In this document: positions 6,937-15,464 of the stretch, piece by piece
How positions within the stretch are numbered: the stretch's first letter is position 1
How the letters are laid out: each line of letters starts with the position of its first letter
NCBI GenBank assembly: GCA_013375495.1
Contig: JABXKC010000039.1
Span: 1-28,514, forward strand
Length of the DNA: 28,514 nt
Reading direction: 5' to 3'
Origin: Promethearchaeota archaeon
GTDB lineage: Archaea > Asgardarchaeota > Lokiarchaeia > Sigynarchaeales > SOKP01
The notes under the pieces: generated by a model
The model's input: the letters and a program-made list of their open reading frames with translations, nothing else
Told to the model about the DNA's origin: nothing
Database searches by the model: none
Made by a program: the position numbers and the translations under genes

Positions 6937-9258
6937 ATGTCAAAAAAAAAAAAGATCCTTATTTTAACTATTCTTGCTGTATTCTCTCTATCAATTTTCA
7001 CAATTAATGGTATAAAATCTTCAACCAGTTCCACTACCCCTCTATCACTTTCGCAAGGTATTGGTGGAAATATTACGGGAGACTACGATGGCGATCTATC
7101 TCTTGTCTATTTTGAATTCAATTCAGACTGGAGTTCGTGGTCGTATCAGAATCGAAGTACAAATGTCATATCTCATAACATGTCTGTGAACAATAAAGAA
7201 TTTGTTTTAAACAGATTAGAAATATACGCAGACAATATCGTAAACGAGTCTGGATCCGGAGAATATATAATTGCTAATGACACTTCCAATCAAATTAGCC
7301 CCTTTCCATCTGAATTTTTTGCTCAACAATTTACTGCCCATGACTTATACGCTATTGATGTTATCTCGCTGTACTTAAATTATAGTATTCCAGGGGGTAT
7401 ATTTGAACCTTACTATATGGTATTACGAATCTCTAATGCGACATTTGAAGAAATCGATGTAGTTTGGCATTATGAGTCAAGAAATAGTGTTGAAGAGTGG
7501 GTTGATTTTTATCCCCGTCCTAATATTTTTGAACCTGGGGAGAAATATTTCTTTTCTGTACATCTATGGTCTGAAAAAATTGAAGATAAAGGTCCAGTAT
7601 TTTTTAATTATTGGAAAGCGGAAAATTATAAAAACGCCAGTTTCAATAAAGGATTGACGCTCAGGTATAATGGTACGCAATTGGTACCACTTTTCAATGA
7701 CGCTACTGTTGATTTTTTATGTAAATTTAATTATAGAAAACTTATCAACCCTGCCTTAGTAGATCTGAAGTATATAATAAATAATGAAACAATAACTCCT
7801 ATCTATCAGCAAAGTTCCTTTGGTTTCTTGGGCTATGAGGCTTATTGGTCATATACTCTTGATGCTCAAATAAGTTCTCCCGTAAATATCACTATTATAA
7901 CTAATCAAACAATCCCAACCTTGGAAGTATACATAGAAGAGTACTATGTTCACCTTGTTAATGCTACAGGAACCTACAGTGTCGATGATAATTACAATGA
8001 GTGGACTATAGAGTATTATTACGAGGAAATTAATCCATTTGGATGGCCTCCTCCGATATTTCTGTACGAAAAAGACTGGGATTTTGAAAAATTTTTGGAT
8101 ACAAATGGAGTTCCAATGAATGATATCTATATTGGAACTCTGGAATTGTATAACAAATCATATTACGGAGTGACAGACTTACTCGGTCCTCCTTTGGAGC
8201 GTGGTATATATACTGGAATATTTTATTCACCAAATTATTGTAATGAGATTAACTTTAAAGAACAATCCGGATCACAGTTTATAGAAAAAAGTTCTTTAGA
8301 GCTTGGGCAAATTATTAAGTTAGAAGCGGAAATACACGACACTCATAATCAGCAAATGTCTGGAGGAGTAGGGCAAATCGTATTAAAATCTCCCTCAGGA
8401 ATAGTGATCCTAAACGATACCGGATTAACGGCAATAAATGGAACGTTGAGTAGTTCTGAATTTTTATTGGGTTCTGGGTTTTCAGAAGGAGTTTATGAAG
8501 CGACAATTTTTTGGACAAATGGTCAAGAAATTGCTTATTATTCAGTGTCTATTCAAGTCGAGGATCCAGCAAAAATGATTATGTTTATCGCAATTATTAT
8601 AGGAGCTGTAGTTGCCTCCGTTCCTTTAGCTTTAGTTGCGAGGAGACAACTTAAACAAAGGAATTGGAAAAAAGCGTTAAGAAATCTATTTGTTCTAACT
8701 AAAGACGGTGTAAGCTTATACGAATACTCTTTCGGTATAGAAATTCAAGATCCTGCCTTAATTTCTGCCATGATTGCGGCGCTTACTAATTTTGTACGAG
8801 AAGCTACAGGTAGTAAAAAAGCACTTCGGACTGTAGACCAAGAAGATAAAAAAGTCATTTTATATCATGGAGATTATGTTACTGTTGCATTACTAGCAGA
8901 AAAAGATCTACCCATAATTCATAAACGGATAAAAAGGTTTACGGAATCATTTGAAGATCAATATGGAATACATCTAAAAGGGTGGAGTGGCGAAACTACA
9001 ATGTTCAAGGGCACCGAAATCTTACTTAGTAAGGAATTTCCTTTAGATGTAGAGGAACAAGTCATTAGAGGGGTGAAGCAAAAACTCCTAGATTTTAGAC
9101 AACAACTTGATTTATTAAAGGACCCCGCACACATAATTTCTCTTATGAAACACATTAACGATTTTATATCACGTTATCAATCCGTCGTCAATAAGCACTA
9201 CATTGATTATTATTTTGAGATTATTAAAATAGCTGAAGAGAAGATTTCTTTAGCTTAA
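6937..9258 (+). CDS. Membrane-anchored surface protein with cytoplasmic longin-type domain (receptor-like)
   Basis: This 773-residue protein starts with MSKKKK and a hydrophobic stretch (about 7-25), a signal peptide or signal anchor. A large outside region (about 30-545) is beta-rich and carries many N-x-S/T sequons (e.g. NRST, NMS, NDTS, NYS, NIT, NQT), typical of N-glycosylated archaeal surface proteins. One membrane span lies at about 547-569, followed by basic residues (ARRQLKQR), so the rest is cytoplasmic. The inner domain (about 578-705) starts FVLTKDGVSLYEYSFG and contains WSGETTMF. It parallels the N-terminal domain of the longin-GTPase at 18139-19032 (NILTRDGKSLLYQNYG, WTGNRNIF). 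A helical tail closes the protein. An ATG at 6922 is in frame, but GGAGG at 6924-6928 is well spaced only for ATG 6937. A TATA-like TTTATATAT lies at 6868-6876. Ligand and output are unknown; a GTPase-linked receptor is an inference. Confidence 0.8.
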   Translation: MSKKKKILILTILAVFSLSIFTINGIKSSTSSTTPLSLSQGIGGNITGDYDGDLSLVYFEFNSDWSSWSYQNRSTNVISHNMSVNNKEFVLNRLEIYADNIVNESGSGEYIIANDTSNQISPFPSEFFAQQFTAHDLYAIDVISLYLNYSIPGGIFEPYYMVLRISNATFEEIDVVWHYESRNSVEEWVDFYPRPNIFEPGEKYFFSVHLWSEKIEDKGPVFFNYWKAENYKNASFNKGLTLRYNGTQLVPLFNDATVDFLCKFNYRKLINPALVDLKYIINNETITPIYQQSSFGFLGYEAYWSYTLDAQISSPVNITIITNQTIPTLEVYIEEYYVHLVNATGTYSVDDNYNEWTIEYYYEEINPFGWPPPIFLYEKDWDFEKFLDTNGVPMNDIYIGTLELYNKSYYGVTDLLGPPLERGIYTGIFYSPNYCNEINFKEQSGSQFIEKSSLELGQIIKLEAEIHDTHNQQMSGGVGQIVLKSPSGIVILNDTGLTAINGTLSSSEFLLGSGFSEGVYEATIFWTNGQEIAYYSVSIQVEDPAKMIMFIAIIIGAVVASVPLALVARRQLKQRNWKKALRNLFVLTKDGVSLYEYSFGIEIQDPALISAMIAALTNFVREATGSKKALRTVDQEDKKVILYHGDYVTVALLAEKDLPIIHKRIKRFTESFEDQYGIHLKGWSGETTMFKGTEILLSKEFPLDVEEQVIRGVKQKLLDFRQQLDLLKDPAHIISLMKHINDFISRYQSVVNKHYIDYYFEIIKIAEEKISLA

Positions 9259-9396
9259 TATCTTTTCTTTTGTTTTAATTAGAATTTTGAGCGACTTCTT
9301 AAGCTTCGCCAATTTAAAAACTTCTAAATAAATCAATATAAGACCATCCAATAATTTAAAAATGGAACTCTCATTTTCTATTCCATATATTTAAGA

Positions 9397-9406
9397 CTTT
9401 ATATAA
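9397..9406 (+). promoter_or_regulatory. TATA-like promoter of the MFS transporter gene
   Basis: CTTTATATAA lies about 22 bases before ATG 9425, with no Shine-Dalgarno between. Archaeal TATA boxes sit about 25 bases before the transcript start, so this predicts a leaderless or nearly leaderless mRNA. Confidence 0.45.
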
Positions 9407-9424
9407 ATCAGGTAATTTTTTTTT

Positions 9425-10843
9425 ATGGAGCATGATCCTTTTCGTAAATCTTACAATAGAATAATTTGGCCGGTATATCTACTTAACGGTTTTAATAGTA
9501 TATCTTTTGCAGGTATAATAATCCTTATGGTACCATTATCCTCGCTAATTTGGCCAGGAGAAAAATATCATGCTTTAGAAATGGGAATTTTAATTACAAC
9601 CCTGCTTTGGAGTTCATCTATTTCGGGATTGGTCTTTGGTAGGTTGATTGATAAATATTCAAGAGTAAAAATTTTAATAATTATTGTAATTGTAAGAAGT
9701 TTTTGTATGATTTTACTCGGATTCGCTATTGCAGGTCAAGGTATATACACATGGTGGTATTTTTTTACGGTAATTTTAATTTTTGGCGTCTTTGCTGGGG
9801 GAAACTACCCTGCAATGGTTTCCCTCTCAAATGATATCGTTCCTTTAAAGCATCGATCCAAATTCTTTGGATACTTTAGCATCGCAGGATCTATATTTAT
9901 GATGTTAGGGTTTCTTATTTCTGGATCTTTAGTACAATTTGGTTTTTGGAGAATATATTTCTTTGGTATTGGTTTTGCGGTTTTAATATCTGGATTAGTC
10001 TTTTTTTTTGTTGTTAAGGAACCAAAAAGAGGAATTCAAAGCAAAGAATTACAATCTGTTCTCAAGGATGAAGTAATTGAATACGATTTTAAAATGAACA
10101 AGGATTTAATGCGAAAAACTATGTTATCTCGAACTAATATGGCTGCTTTAATAGAAGGGGTATTCAGTAACGTATTTATGGGAAGTTTGGAAATGATTAT
10201 TTTACCTTATTTACAGACTCCACCGCATAATCTTTCTCCACTCGTAACCGGATTATTCATAATGATTTATGGCGTAATTGGGCGAATTATAGGACAAGTC
10301 GTGCTAGCACGGCTTTCTGATAAGGTAGCAGAACATAAGGGAGTTAGGAGAATATATTTTATAATATTTTCTTTAATTGGTGGGTCAATAACATTCGTTT
10401 TAATGTTTTTTGTCCCTATCCCTTACTTCACTCCTTCTGAAGGTGCAGATATTGTTCTTTTTTTCTCTCTTCCCATGAGCTTTACGATGGGTATGTTAAT
10501 TTTTAGTTCTGACGCAATATCTTCCTTATATGCGGTAAATCAACCTCCAGTTTTACAAGAGATAAATCTCCCAGAAGGACAAGGCCAAATAGTTTCGTGG
10601 AACCAATTTTTAGAACATATTGGTTATGGTTTGGGACCATTAATAGCTGGAATTTTCATTACGACTTTCGGACAAAATTATCAAGTTAGTGCAATAATAA
10701 TAACAGTATTCGTAATCCCAGGAACCATTCTGTGGATATTATCAGTATCTTGGTACCCCCAAGATATTAAAAGAATTAAAGAAATACTGAAAGAAAGAGC
10801 GGGAGTTTTAGAAAGAAGAAAAAACATTAACCAAGGACTCTGA
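9425..10843 (+). CDS. Major facilitator superfamily (MFS) transporter
   Basis: This 472-residue polytopic membrane protein has about 12 hydrophobic segments in two halves. The loop after span 2 reads GRLIDKYSRVKIL, matching MFS motif A (G-x3-D-x2-G/S-R-x-K/R). FAGGNYPAMVSLSNDIVPLKHRS, at about 120-142 in shortened form GNYPAMVSLSNDIV, matches the span 4/5 region in which a polar signature precedes the HR of the cytoplasmic loop. A hydrophilic central loop spans about 200-235. The C-terminus is cytoplasmic and basic (KRIKEILKERAGVLERRKN). Substrate specificity cannot be read from sequence. The nearby tryptophanase makes an amino acid or indole tempting, but spacing and the intervening GTPase gene do not support a shared operon. 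Confidence 0.85.
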   Translation: MEHDPFRKSYNRIIWPVYLLNGFNSISFAGIIILMVPLSSLIWPGEKYHALEMGILITTLLWSSSISGLVFGRLIDKYSRVKILIIIVIVRSFCMILLGFAIAGQGIYTWWYFFTVILIFGVFAGGNYPAMVSLSNDIVPLKHRSKFFGYFSIAGSIFMMLGFLISGSLVQFGFWRIYFFGIGFAVLISGLVFFFVVKEPKRGIQSKELQSVLKDEVIEYDFKMNKDLMRKTMLSRTNMAALIEGVFSNVFMGSLEMIILPYLQTPPHNLSPLVTGLFIMIYGVIGRIIGQVVLARLSDKVAEHKGVRRIYFIIFSLIGGSITFVLMFFVPIPYFTPSEGADIVLFFSLPMSFTMGMLIFSSDAISSLYAVNQPPVLQEINLPEGQGQIVSWNQFLEHIGYGLGPLIAGIFITTFGQNYQVSAIIITVFVIPGTILWILSVSWYPQDIKRIKEILKERAGVLERRKNINQGL

Positions 10844-10865
10844 AGAGTGTTTTGAGCCAATTACA

Positions 10866-10889
10866 TTTTTTTATAAAATTGACTTTTTT
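10866..10889 (+). terminator. T-run terminator after the transporter
   Basis: Seven Ts at 10866-10872 and six at 10884-10889 follow the MFS stop codon within 50 bases. They fit oligo-T termination. Confidence 0.35.
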
Positions 10890-10997
10890 GTATCTTATGG
10901 GTTTTTAAATGTTTGTAATTATGAACATTCAAATATTCTTACTATTATTATTATTTTGGTAAAGAAAACCTAAAACGTATCGGAATAGGTGAATGAA

Positions 10998-11540
10998 ATG
11001 GGTAAAAATCTTACCTCTAATTTACAATTTAAGCTTCCTATTATCGGGGATGCTGGTGTAGGCAAAACCACATTAACTCACCGGTATCTTCATGGATTGT
11101 TTAAGGAAAGTTACCACCTAACAATTGGAGTTGACTTTTTCTTGAAAAAGTTTGAGATCGATGGAAAGAAGATATCCTTGCAAATATGGGATTTTGCTGG
11201 GGAAGAGAAATTCAGGTTTCTTTTACCTGGCGTTATCAACGGAGCTAATGGAACCATCTTTATGTTTGATATAACTAGGTATGTAACTTTTGAAAATTTA
11301 TCCAATTGGTTAGCCGTGTTTAATACAGCAAATGAAGATCACGATCAAAACGTACCTGCCTTGTTAGTAGGTAGTAAGACTGATCTCAAAGGAATTAGGA
11401 CAGTTCCATATAAAGAAGCCAAGTCATTTGCACAAGATAATAATTTAATCGGTTATATTGAGTGTTCCTCTAAAAGTGGCGAAAATGTAGAGGATCTGTT
11501 CCGAGCAATAACTAAAACCATGATGGAAAAGGTAAAGTAA
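10998..11540 (+). CDS. Ras/Rab-like small GTPase with Gln-to-Glu switch II
   Basis: This is a 180-residue single-domain GTPase. It has the G1 P-loop GDAGVGKTT (17-25), a switch I Thr at T42 in LTIGVDF, G3 WDFAGEE (64-70), G4 SKTD (126-129) in place of NKxD, and G5 CSSKSG (156-161). Length and motif spacing are those of Rab/Ras proteins. Two departures are visible. The catalytic glutamine (Ras Q61 position) is glutamate (E69), and the G4 Asn is Ser, which may alter hydrolysis and nucleotide affinity. The C-terminus (TKTMMEKVK) has no cysteine, so there is no prenyl anchor. GTG 10989 is in frame, but AGGTGA at 10987-10992 points to ATG 10998. Asgard archaea are known for expanded families of such GTPases. 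The partner is unknown. Confidence 0.9.
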   Translation: MGKNLTSNLQFKLPIIGDAGVGKTTLTHRYLHGLFKESYHLTIGVDFFLKKFEIDGKKISLQIWDFAGEEKFRFLLPGVINGANGTIFMFDITRYVTFENLSNWLAVFNTANEDHDQNVPALLVGSKTDLKGIRTVPYKEAKSFAQDNNLIGYIECSSKSGENVEDLFRAITKTMMEKVK

Positions 11541-11665
11541 TATAATAAATTCTATTATCTATAAGATTTTATAACTAATATTAATTATTTAAAACTAATA
11601 ATACACGAATTCTATTTTTAGGATTAAACCCTATTTTTAAAAATTTAATCATTTATGTGATTGTC

Positions 11666-13279
11666 ATGAAAACTATGAATGAACTAAATGTACCTGTTCC
11701 AACTAAGCGATCTTTAGTTGTAAGAAATAATAAAGAAGTTACTAAAGAACAGAGAGAAACCGCTCTAAAAGAAACGGAGTATAGTATGTTTTCTTTCCCT
11801 GCTGATATGCTTATATTGGATCTTCTTTCCGATAGTGGTAGTACTTCTATGACTGATCTACAATGGGCTTCACTTTTTCACGGAGATGAATCGTATGGAC
11901 GCAATAAGGGATATTATGTTCTGCTTGAAGCAATAAGAGATACATTTGAGAGAGGAAATGAGCCAAAGAAGGCAATAAATTTGATATTATCTGGAGAAAC
12001 AAATGTAAAGAGACTAATGGACGAATTATATTTAAAATCTCATGAGGGGGGTTTTGTTAACGGAGGTATCCATCAGTTGGCTCGTCCAAACGCCTTTTTA
12101 GTTCCTCAAGGGCGTTGTGCAGAACATTTACTATTTTCAACCATTGCTCCAATTTTAAAAGAGCGAAACCCAAATATTATTTACTATATACCAAATAATG
12201 GACATTTCGACACGACTGAAGCTAATATCGCTGCTAACGGTATGCGTCCCGTAAATCTATTCTCAGGAAATTTATTTGAAGATTTCCCTTCAGATCAAAT
12301 AGATATCAACAATCCGTTTAAAGGAAATATGGATAGTAAAGTATTAAAAACTTTTATAGAAGATAAAGGAGTTGATAATATTCCGTTAATATATCTTACA
12401 ATTACTAATAATACTGCTGCTGGTCAACCTGTTTCTCTGAAAAACATAAAAGCTATAAGTGAGATTGCCCGATTTTATGAAATTCCACTCTTCTTCGATG
12501 CATGTAGGTTTGCAGAAAATGCTTTTTTTATTAAAGAATTTGAGGAAGAATATAATAACTATAGCATATTGGAAATAGTTAAAGAAATGTTTTCTTATGC
12601 TGATGGATTTACAATTAGTTTTAAAAAAGATGGACTTGCTAATATAGGAGGGGGATTGTTTTTTAGAGATCGAGGTAGTTTTTATCACAAATTTTCAAAT
12701 AATGGGAATATTGGAACTAAATTAAAAGAAAAGCAAATCTTAACCTTTGGAAACGATTCTTACGGTGGACTTAGTGGACGTGCAATTATGAGCATAGCTG
12801 TAGGGCTTTATGAAGTGGTTAAAGAACAATATTTAGCTGAAAGAATTCGACTAGTAAAAGAGTTTGCTCTAAAACTTTCACAAAAAGGAGTGCCCGTCGT
12901 GCTTCCTGCGGGTGGACACGCAGTGTACATCAATGTGGCAAAATTTTTTGAAGGAACCGATATGAAAATTGATGATTTTGGAGGAGTCGGATTTACAATA
13001 GAACTTTTAAAACATTATGGAATTAGGGCTTGCGAATTGGGTCCTTTTGCCTTTGAGTGGGATAAAAAAACACCAGAACAGCGTAAAGGCATTCTAAATC
13101 TAGTACGATTTGCTATACCTCGGAATGTATACGATTCTTCTCATATTGACTACGCAGTCGCAGCTATAACAGAGTTATACCACAATAGAGAAAAAATTCC
13201 AAAAGTAGAAGTTTCCCGAGGGGCTAGTTTGAGACTACGACATTTTCAATCAGGGTTACAGCCAATTTATACTGAATAA
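11666..13279 (+). CDS. tnaA: Tryptophanase-like PLP beta-eliminating lyase with internal extension
   Basis: This 537-residue enzyme is of the tryptophanase/tyrosine phenol-lyase family (L-Trp to indole, pyruvate and ammonia). Family signatures include LLSDSGSTSMT (about 53-63), GDESYGRNKGYY, PQGRCAEHLLF, TITNNTAAGQPVSL and DACRFAENAFFIKE. The PLP-lysine segment is SFKKDGLANIGGG, in which the second Lys (K321) is the expected Schiff base. The C-terminal RHF (H526) matches the histidine conserved in tryptophanases and replaced by Phe in tyrosine phenol-lyases. This favours tryptophan as substrate. The protein is longer than the usual 460-475 residues, mainly through about 46 extra residues at 94-141, between the N-terminal helices and PQGRCAE. 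GTG 11657 is in frame, but ATG 11666 is preferred. No Shine-Dalgarno is seen, so it is probably leaderless. It would serve amino acid fermentation. Confidence 0.88.
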   Translation: MKTMNELNVPVPTKRSLVVRNNKEVTKEQRETALKETEYSMFSFPADMLILDLLSDSGSTSMTDLQWASLFHGDESYGRNKGYYVLLEAIRDTFERGNEPKKAINLILSGETNVKRLMDELYLKSHEGGFVNGGIHQLARPNAFLVPQGRCAEHLLFSTIAPILKERNPNIIYYIPNNGHFDTTEANIAANGMRPVNLFSGNLFEDFPSDQIDINNPFKGNMDSKVLKTFIEDKGVDNIPLIYLTITNNTAAGQPVSLKNIKAISEIARFYEIPLFFDACRFAENAFFIKEFEEEYNNYSILEIVKEMFSYADGFTISFKKDGLANIGGGLFFRDRGSFYHKFSNNGNIGTKLKEKQILTFGNDSYGGLSGRAIMSIAVGLYEVVKEQYLAERIRLVKEFALKLSQKGVPVVLPAGGHAVYINVAKFFEGTDMKIDDFGGVGFTIELLKHYGIRACELGPFAFEWDKKTPEQRKGILNLVRFAIPRNVYDSSHIDYAVAAITELYHNREKIPKVEVSRGASLRLRHFQSGLQPIYTE

Positions 13280-13365
13280 AAAATAAGAATTTCAGCTTAT
13301 ATTAATCCTTCTTCTAGTTTCAATTGATTTTTACCTATGTTTAGCTCTAAAAGTTAGGATTATTA

Positions 13366-13373
13366 TTTTTTTT
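13366..13373 (+). terminator. T-run after the tryptophanase gene
   Basis: Eight consecutive Ts lie about 90 bases after the tryptophanase stop and before the next gene's promoter region. This is a plausible oligo-T termination site. Confidence 0.3.
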
Positions 13374-13469
13374 ATTTAAATAGTTTTATAATGTATTATT
13401 ATCCGTTCTTTTCATAGTAAAATAGTATTTTTTCAAGAGATTTTAATATTATTATATTATTAAAGATGT

Positions 13470-14342
13470 ATGGTGGAAAATGATTTTACTTCGGTTCAAA
13501 TTCTTGATAACTTCTATCAAACTTCATCTTATTTTCCTATGCCTGTCGTCCTTATAAGTACCATATCTCCATCAGGAAAAACAAACTTAGGTCCATATTC
13601 ATTATGTTTTCCCTACATCATAGCTGAAAAGCATTCGATGTTGTTAATTAGTCGTTCAAACAGCAATACAGCCGAAAATATTAGAAGAAACAAAGTGTGC
13701 GCTATCAATTTCATTCCTTATAACAAAAAATTACTGAAAAATTGCGTCATGCTTGGATATCCTGGAGAAACAACAGAAGAAAAAATGAAAAACAACAAAT
13801 TCACTCTTATTCCCTCCCAAAGAACTCATGAAGAAAGAGTTCTGAATTTAAATTATCCCGAAATCGTTGAGGAAGCTATACAAGTGTTTGAATGTACTTT
13901 AGACGAAACTTTTCCAGTCTATAGTAATGAAATTACCCTTGAATCCCACTATATATTATCTATTAATAAAATTGTTATGAAGAAAGAATGGAAGAAATGT
14001 TTATTAGAAGGAAAGGGATTTCCAGATTTACCAATCGATTTTGGATATAGAAATAACATCAATTTCTGGTTTAGTAAACATTCTACTCCGTATGCAGAAC
14101 CTATCCCTAAAGAAAAAGGAAATTCTGTGGACGCAGTTATTTACGCTGCCCAAAGAACTGATTCAGAAGTTAAATGGACTGATGGAGCCTGTGAAAAACT
14201 CGTTAAAGTTCCACGTATTTTCTTGAAAAAAGCACTTAGAGGTTGTGTAGAAGTTGCTAAAGAGGAAGGTATCACATTAATCACACCCGAATTCATGGAT
14301 AAAATTAGAAATAAAAGGGCTATGGAAAAGCAAGAAGCTTAA
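13470..14342 (+). CDS. Flavin-reductase-like split-barrel domain fused to a PCP_red-type domain
   Basis: This is a 290-residue two-part protein. Residues about 15-170 look like a flavin reductase / FMN-binding split barrel: a strand MPVVLISTISPSGKTNLGPY at 24-43, ISRSNSNTAENIRRN at 60-74, then CAINF. Residues about 234-283 (VKWTDGACEKLVKVPRIFLK, then ALRGCVEVAKEEGITLITPE) resemble the small helical PCP_red domain. That domain occurs at the C-terminus of light-independent protochlorophyllide reductase subunit B and as add-ons to other redox proteins. The domain boundary is a flexible Pro/Lys-rich stretch. Several cysteines occur, but there is no obvious Fe-S pattern. The electron donor and acceptor are unknown. 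Start ATG 13470 has no Shine-Dalgarno and is preceded by ATTATATTAT, suggesting a leaderless message. Confidence 0.78.
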   Translation: MVENDFTSVQILDNFYQTSSYFPMPVVLISTISPSGKTNLGPYSLCFPYIIAEKHSMLLISRSNSNTAENIRRNKVCAINFIPYNKKLLKNCVMLGYPGETTEEKMKNNKFTLIPSQRTHEERVLNLNYPEIVEEAIQVFECTLDETFPVYSNEITLESHYILSINKIVMKKEWKKCLLEGKGFPDLPIDFGYRNNINFWFSKHSTPYAEPIPKEKGNSVDAVIYAAQRTDSEVKWTDGACEKLVKVPRIFLKKALRGCVEVAKEEGITLITPEFMDKIRNKRAMEKQEA

Positions 14343-14466
14343 TGTATTTTAAAAATCTCTGGACAAACAACTATTTCGTTATTTTAGAAAGAATTAGATA
14401 CAAGTTGAATTTTTCTAGGACTATTTAATATCAAGAATAAATATAAAAGTATTCTAAAAAAATTAC

Positions 14467-14775
14467 TTATATATCTAATGTTCTTAATCTTTTTGATATA
14501 TTTTTCCTTCTCAGTATCTTCATAAAATCGTCTTCTTTTTGCTTTAACCTGCCTAAGAATGAATCTAGTTTATCAAAATTATTAAACCAATGTTCTTCTC
14601 CGTTTACTATAATTTTTACGCCTTTTCTTTCGTTGTTATTAATTATAGCATAAATACCCCCAATCTCGGAATCATGTTTTATAAAAATTTTTTCACCTTC
14701 TAAATTGTCATTCTTTTCATTTCCTTTCTTAGCCCAAAATTGATTTTTAAGAAGATAACTTCTGTACATACTCAT
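14467..14775 (-). CDS. Small protein of unknown function (about 102 residues)
   Basis: No family is recognised. The frame is open from a TTG at 14814 (115 residues) and from an ATG at 14775 (102 residues). Neither has a clear Shine-Dalgarno, so the start is uncertain and the ATG is given. The product is basic and soluble. The middle alternates hydrophobic residues as in a small beta-sheet (IGGIYAIINNNERKGVKIIV, then EEHWF), followed by a helix (DKLDSFLGRLKQKEDDFM) and a basic end (RRKNISKRLR). There is one cysteine. It stands alone, convergent with the flavin-reductase gene. Confidence 0.5.
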   Translation of the reverse strand: MSMYRSYLLKNQFWAKKGNEKNDNLEGEKIFIKHDSEIGGIYAIINNNERKGVKIIVNGEEHWFNNFDKLDSFLGRLKQKEDDFMKILRRKNISKRLRTLDI

Positions 14776-14814
14776 CTTTTCACACACACGACCTAATTTT
14801 TCATTATTTTTCAA

Positions 14815-15176
14815 GAATCATCATGATATCACTAATGATGACCCTTAGAGTAGTATCCAAATAATATAAGATTAGTTGTAATAATAGAATGCTGTGTTAT
14901 CCGTATTATATCCACATATTACGCGACTTTTAAAATATATTACTTAGATGCGTTATAATCAAAAAACATCAATTTAGTATTTAAATTACAAAGTAAAGGG
15001 AAATAAGGTAAATACTGAAAAATAATTACTTTGGGTTAAATAGAAAAAATTTCCACTGCAAGTTTGTAATATGGTAACGATTTTTCTCAATAAGAAGTCA
15101 ATTTAAATATTAAACAAATAATTTATACTTAAGTATCTAAAAAGGAGATAAGGGTTAAGCGAGGTAAACACTTAAA
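14815..15176. other. Intergenic stretch between two divergent small genes
   Basis: There is no convincing ORF. The stretch is very AT-rich. Next to the left gene is a cluster of ATCATGAT-type short palindromes (about 14815-14842). On the right, TTATACTT at about 15123-15130 could be the TATA element of the gene at 15177. That gene has AAGGAG at 15142-15147 and GAGGT at 15161-15165 upstream; the second is the better placed ribosome-binding site. Confidence 0.35.
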
Positions 15177-15464
15177 ATGATGGCAGAATTCGACTTCTAT
15201 ATGAATCTCTACGATGATTTTATTAAAACTAGGAACGATGAAAGCGATAAAATTTTATGGAAAATGTATAAAATTCTTGACTTAATGAAAGTTACTAATG
15301 AAAACGATCCAAACGGTTTCATGGAGAATGGTCTTAGAATGATCATGCTTCTCTTCAATAAGTTTGAGATAGACTCTTGCGATCTGAGTAGCTTTGATTT
15401 TATTGAGACCATCCCTGATGAAAAAGAAGAACTAATTTTCATTTTAAAAGAAGAATTTACTTGA
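15177..15464 (+). CDS. Small acidic helical protein of unknown function
   Basis: This 95-residue, strongly acidic and predominantly helical protein (MMAEFDFYMNLYDDFIKTRN at the start; EEKLIF-like acidic end DEKEELIFILKEEFT) matches no family known to me. There is no membrane span. GAGGT at 15161-15165 lies 11 bases upstream of ATG 15177; a second ATG follows at 15180. Its 3' end overlaps the end of the convergent PUA gene by 8 bases (15457-15464). The promoter-like TATA and ribosome-binding site support expression. Confidence 0.55.
   Translation: MMAEFDFYMNLYDDFIKTRNDESDKILWKMYKILDLMKVTNENDPNGFMENGLRMIMLLFNKFEIDSCDLSSFDFIETIPDEKEELIFILKEEFT

Noticed and set aside
14041..14226. Second reading frame inside the flavin-reductase fusion gene as an overlapping gene
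   Set aside because: It is a short same-strand shadow in another frame, with no ribosome-binding site and no recognisable motif, while the host frame has domain support throughout.
14815..15176. Short palindromic ATCATGAT strings as a CRISPR or repeat array
   Set aside because: No regular repeat-spacer pattern and no cas gene anywhere in the window.
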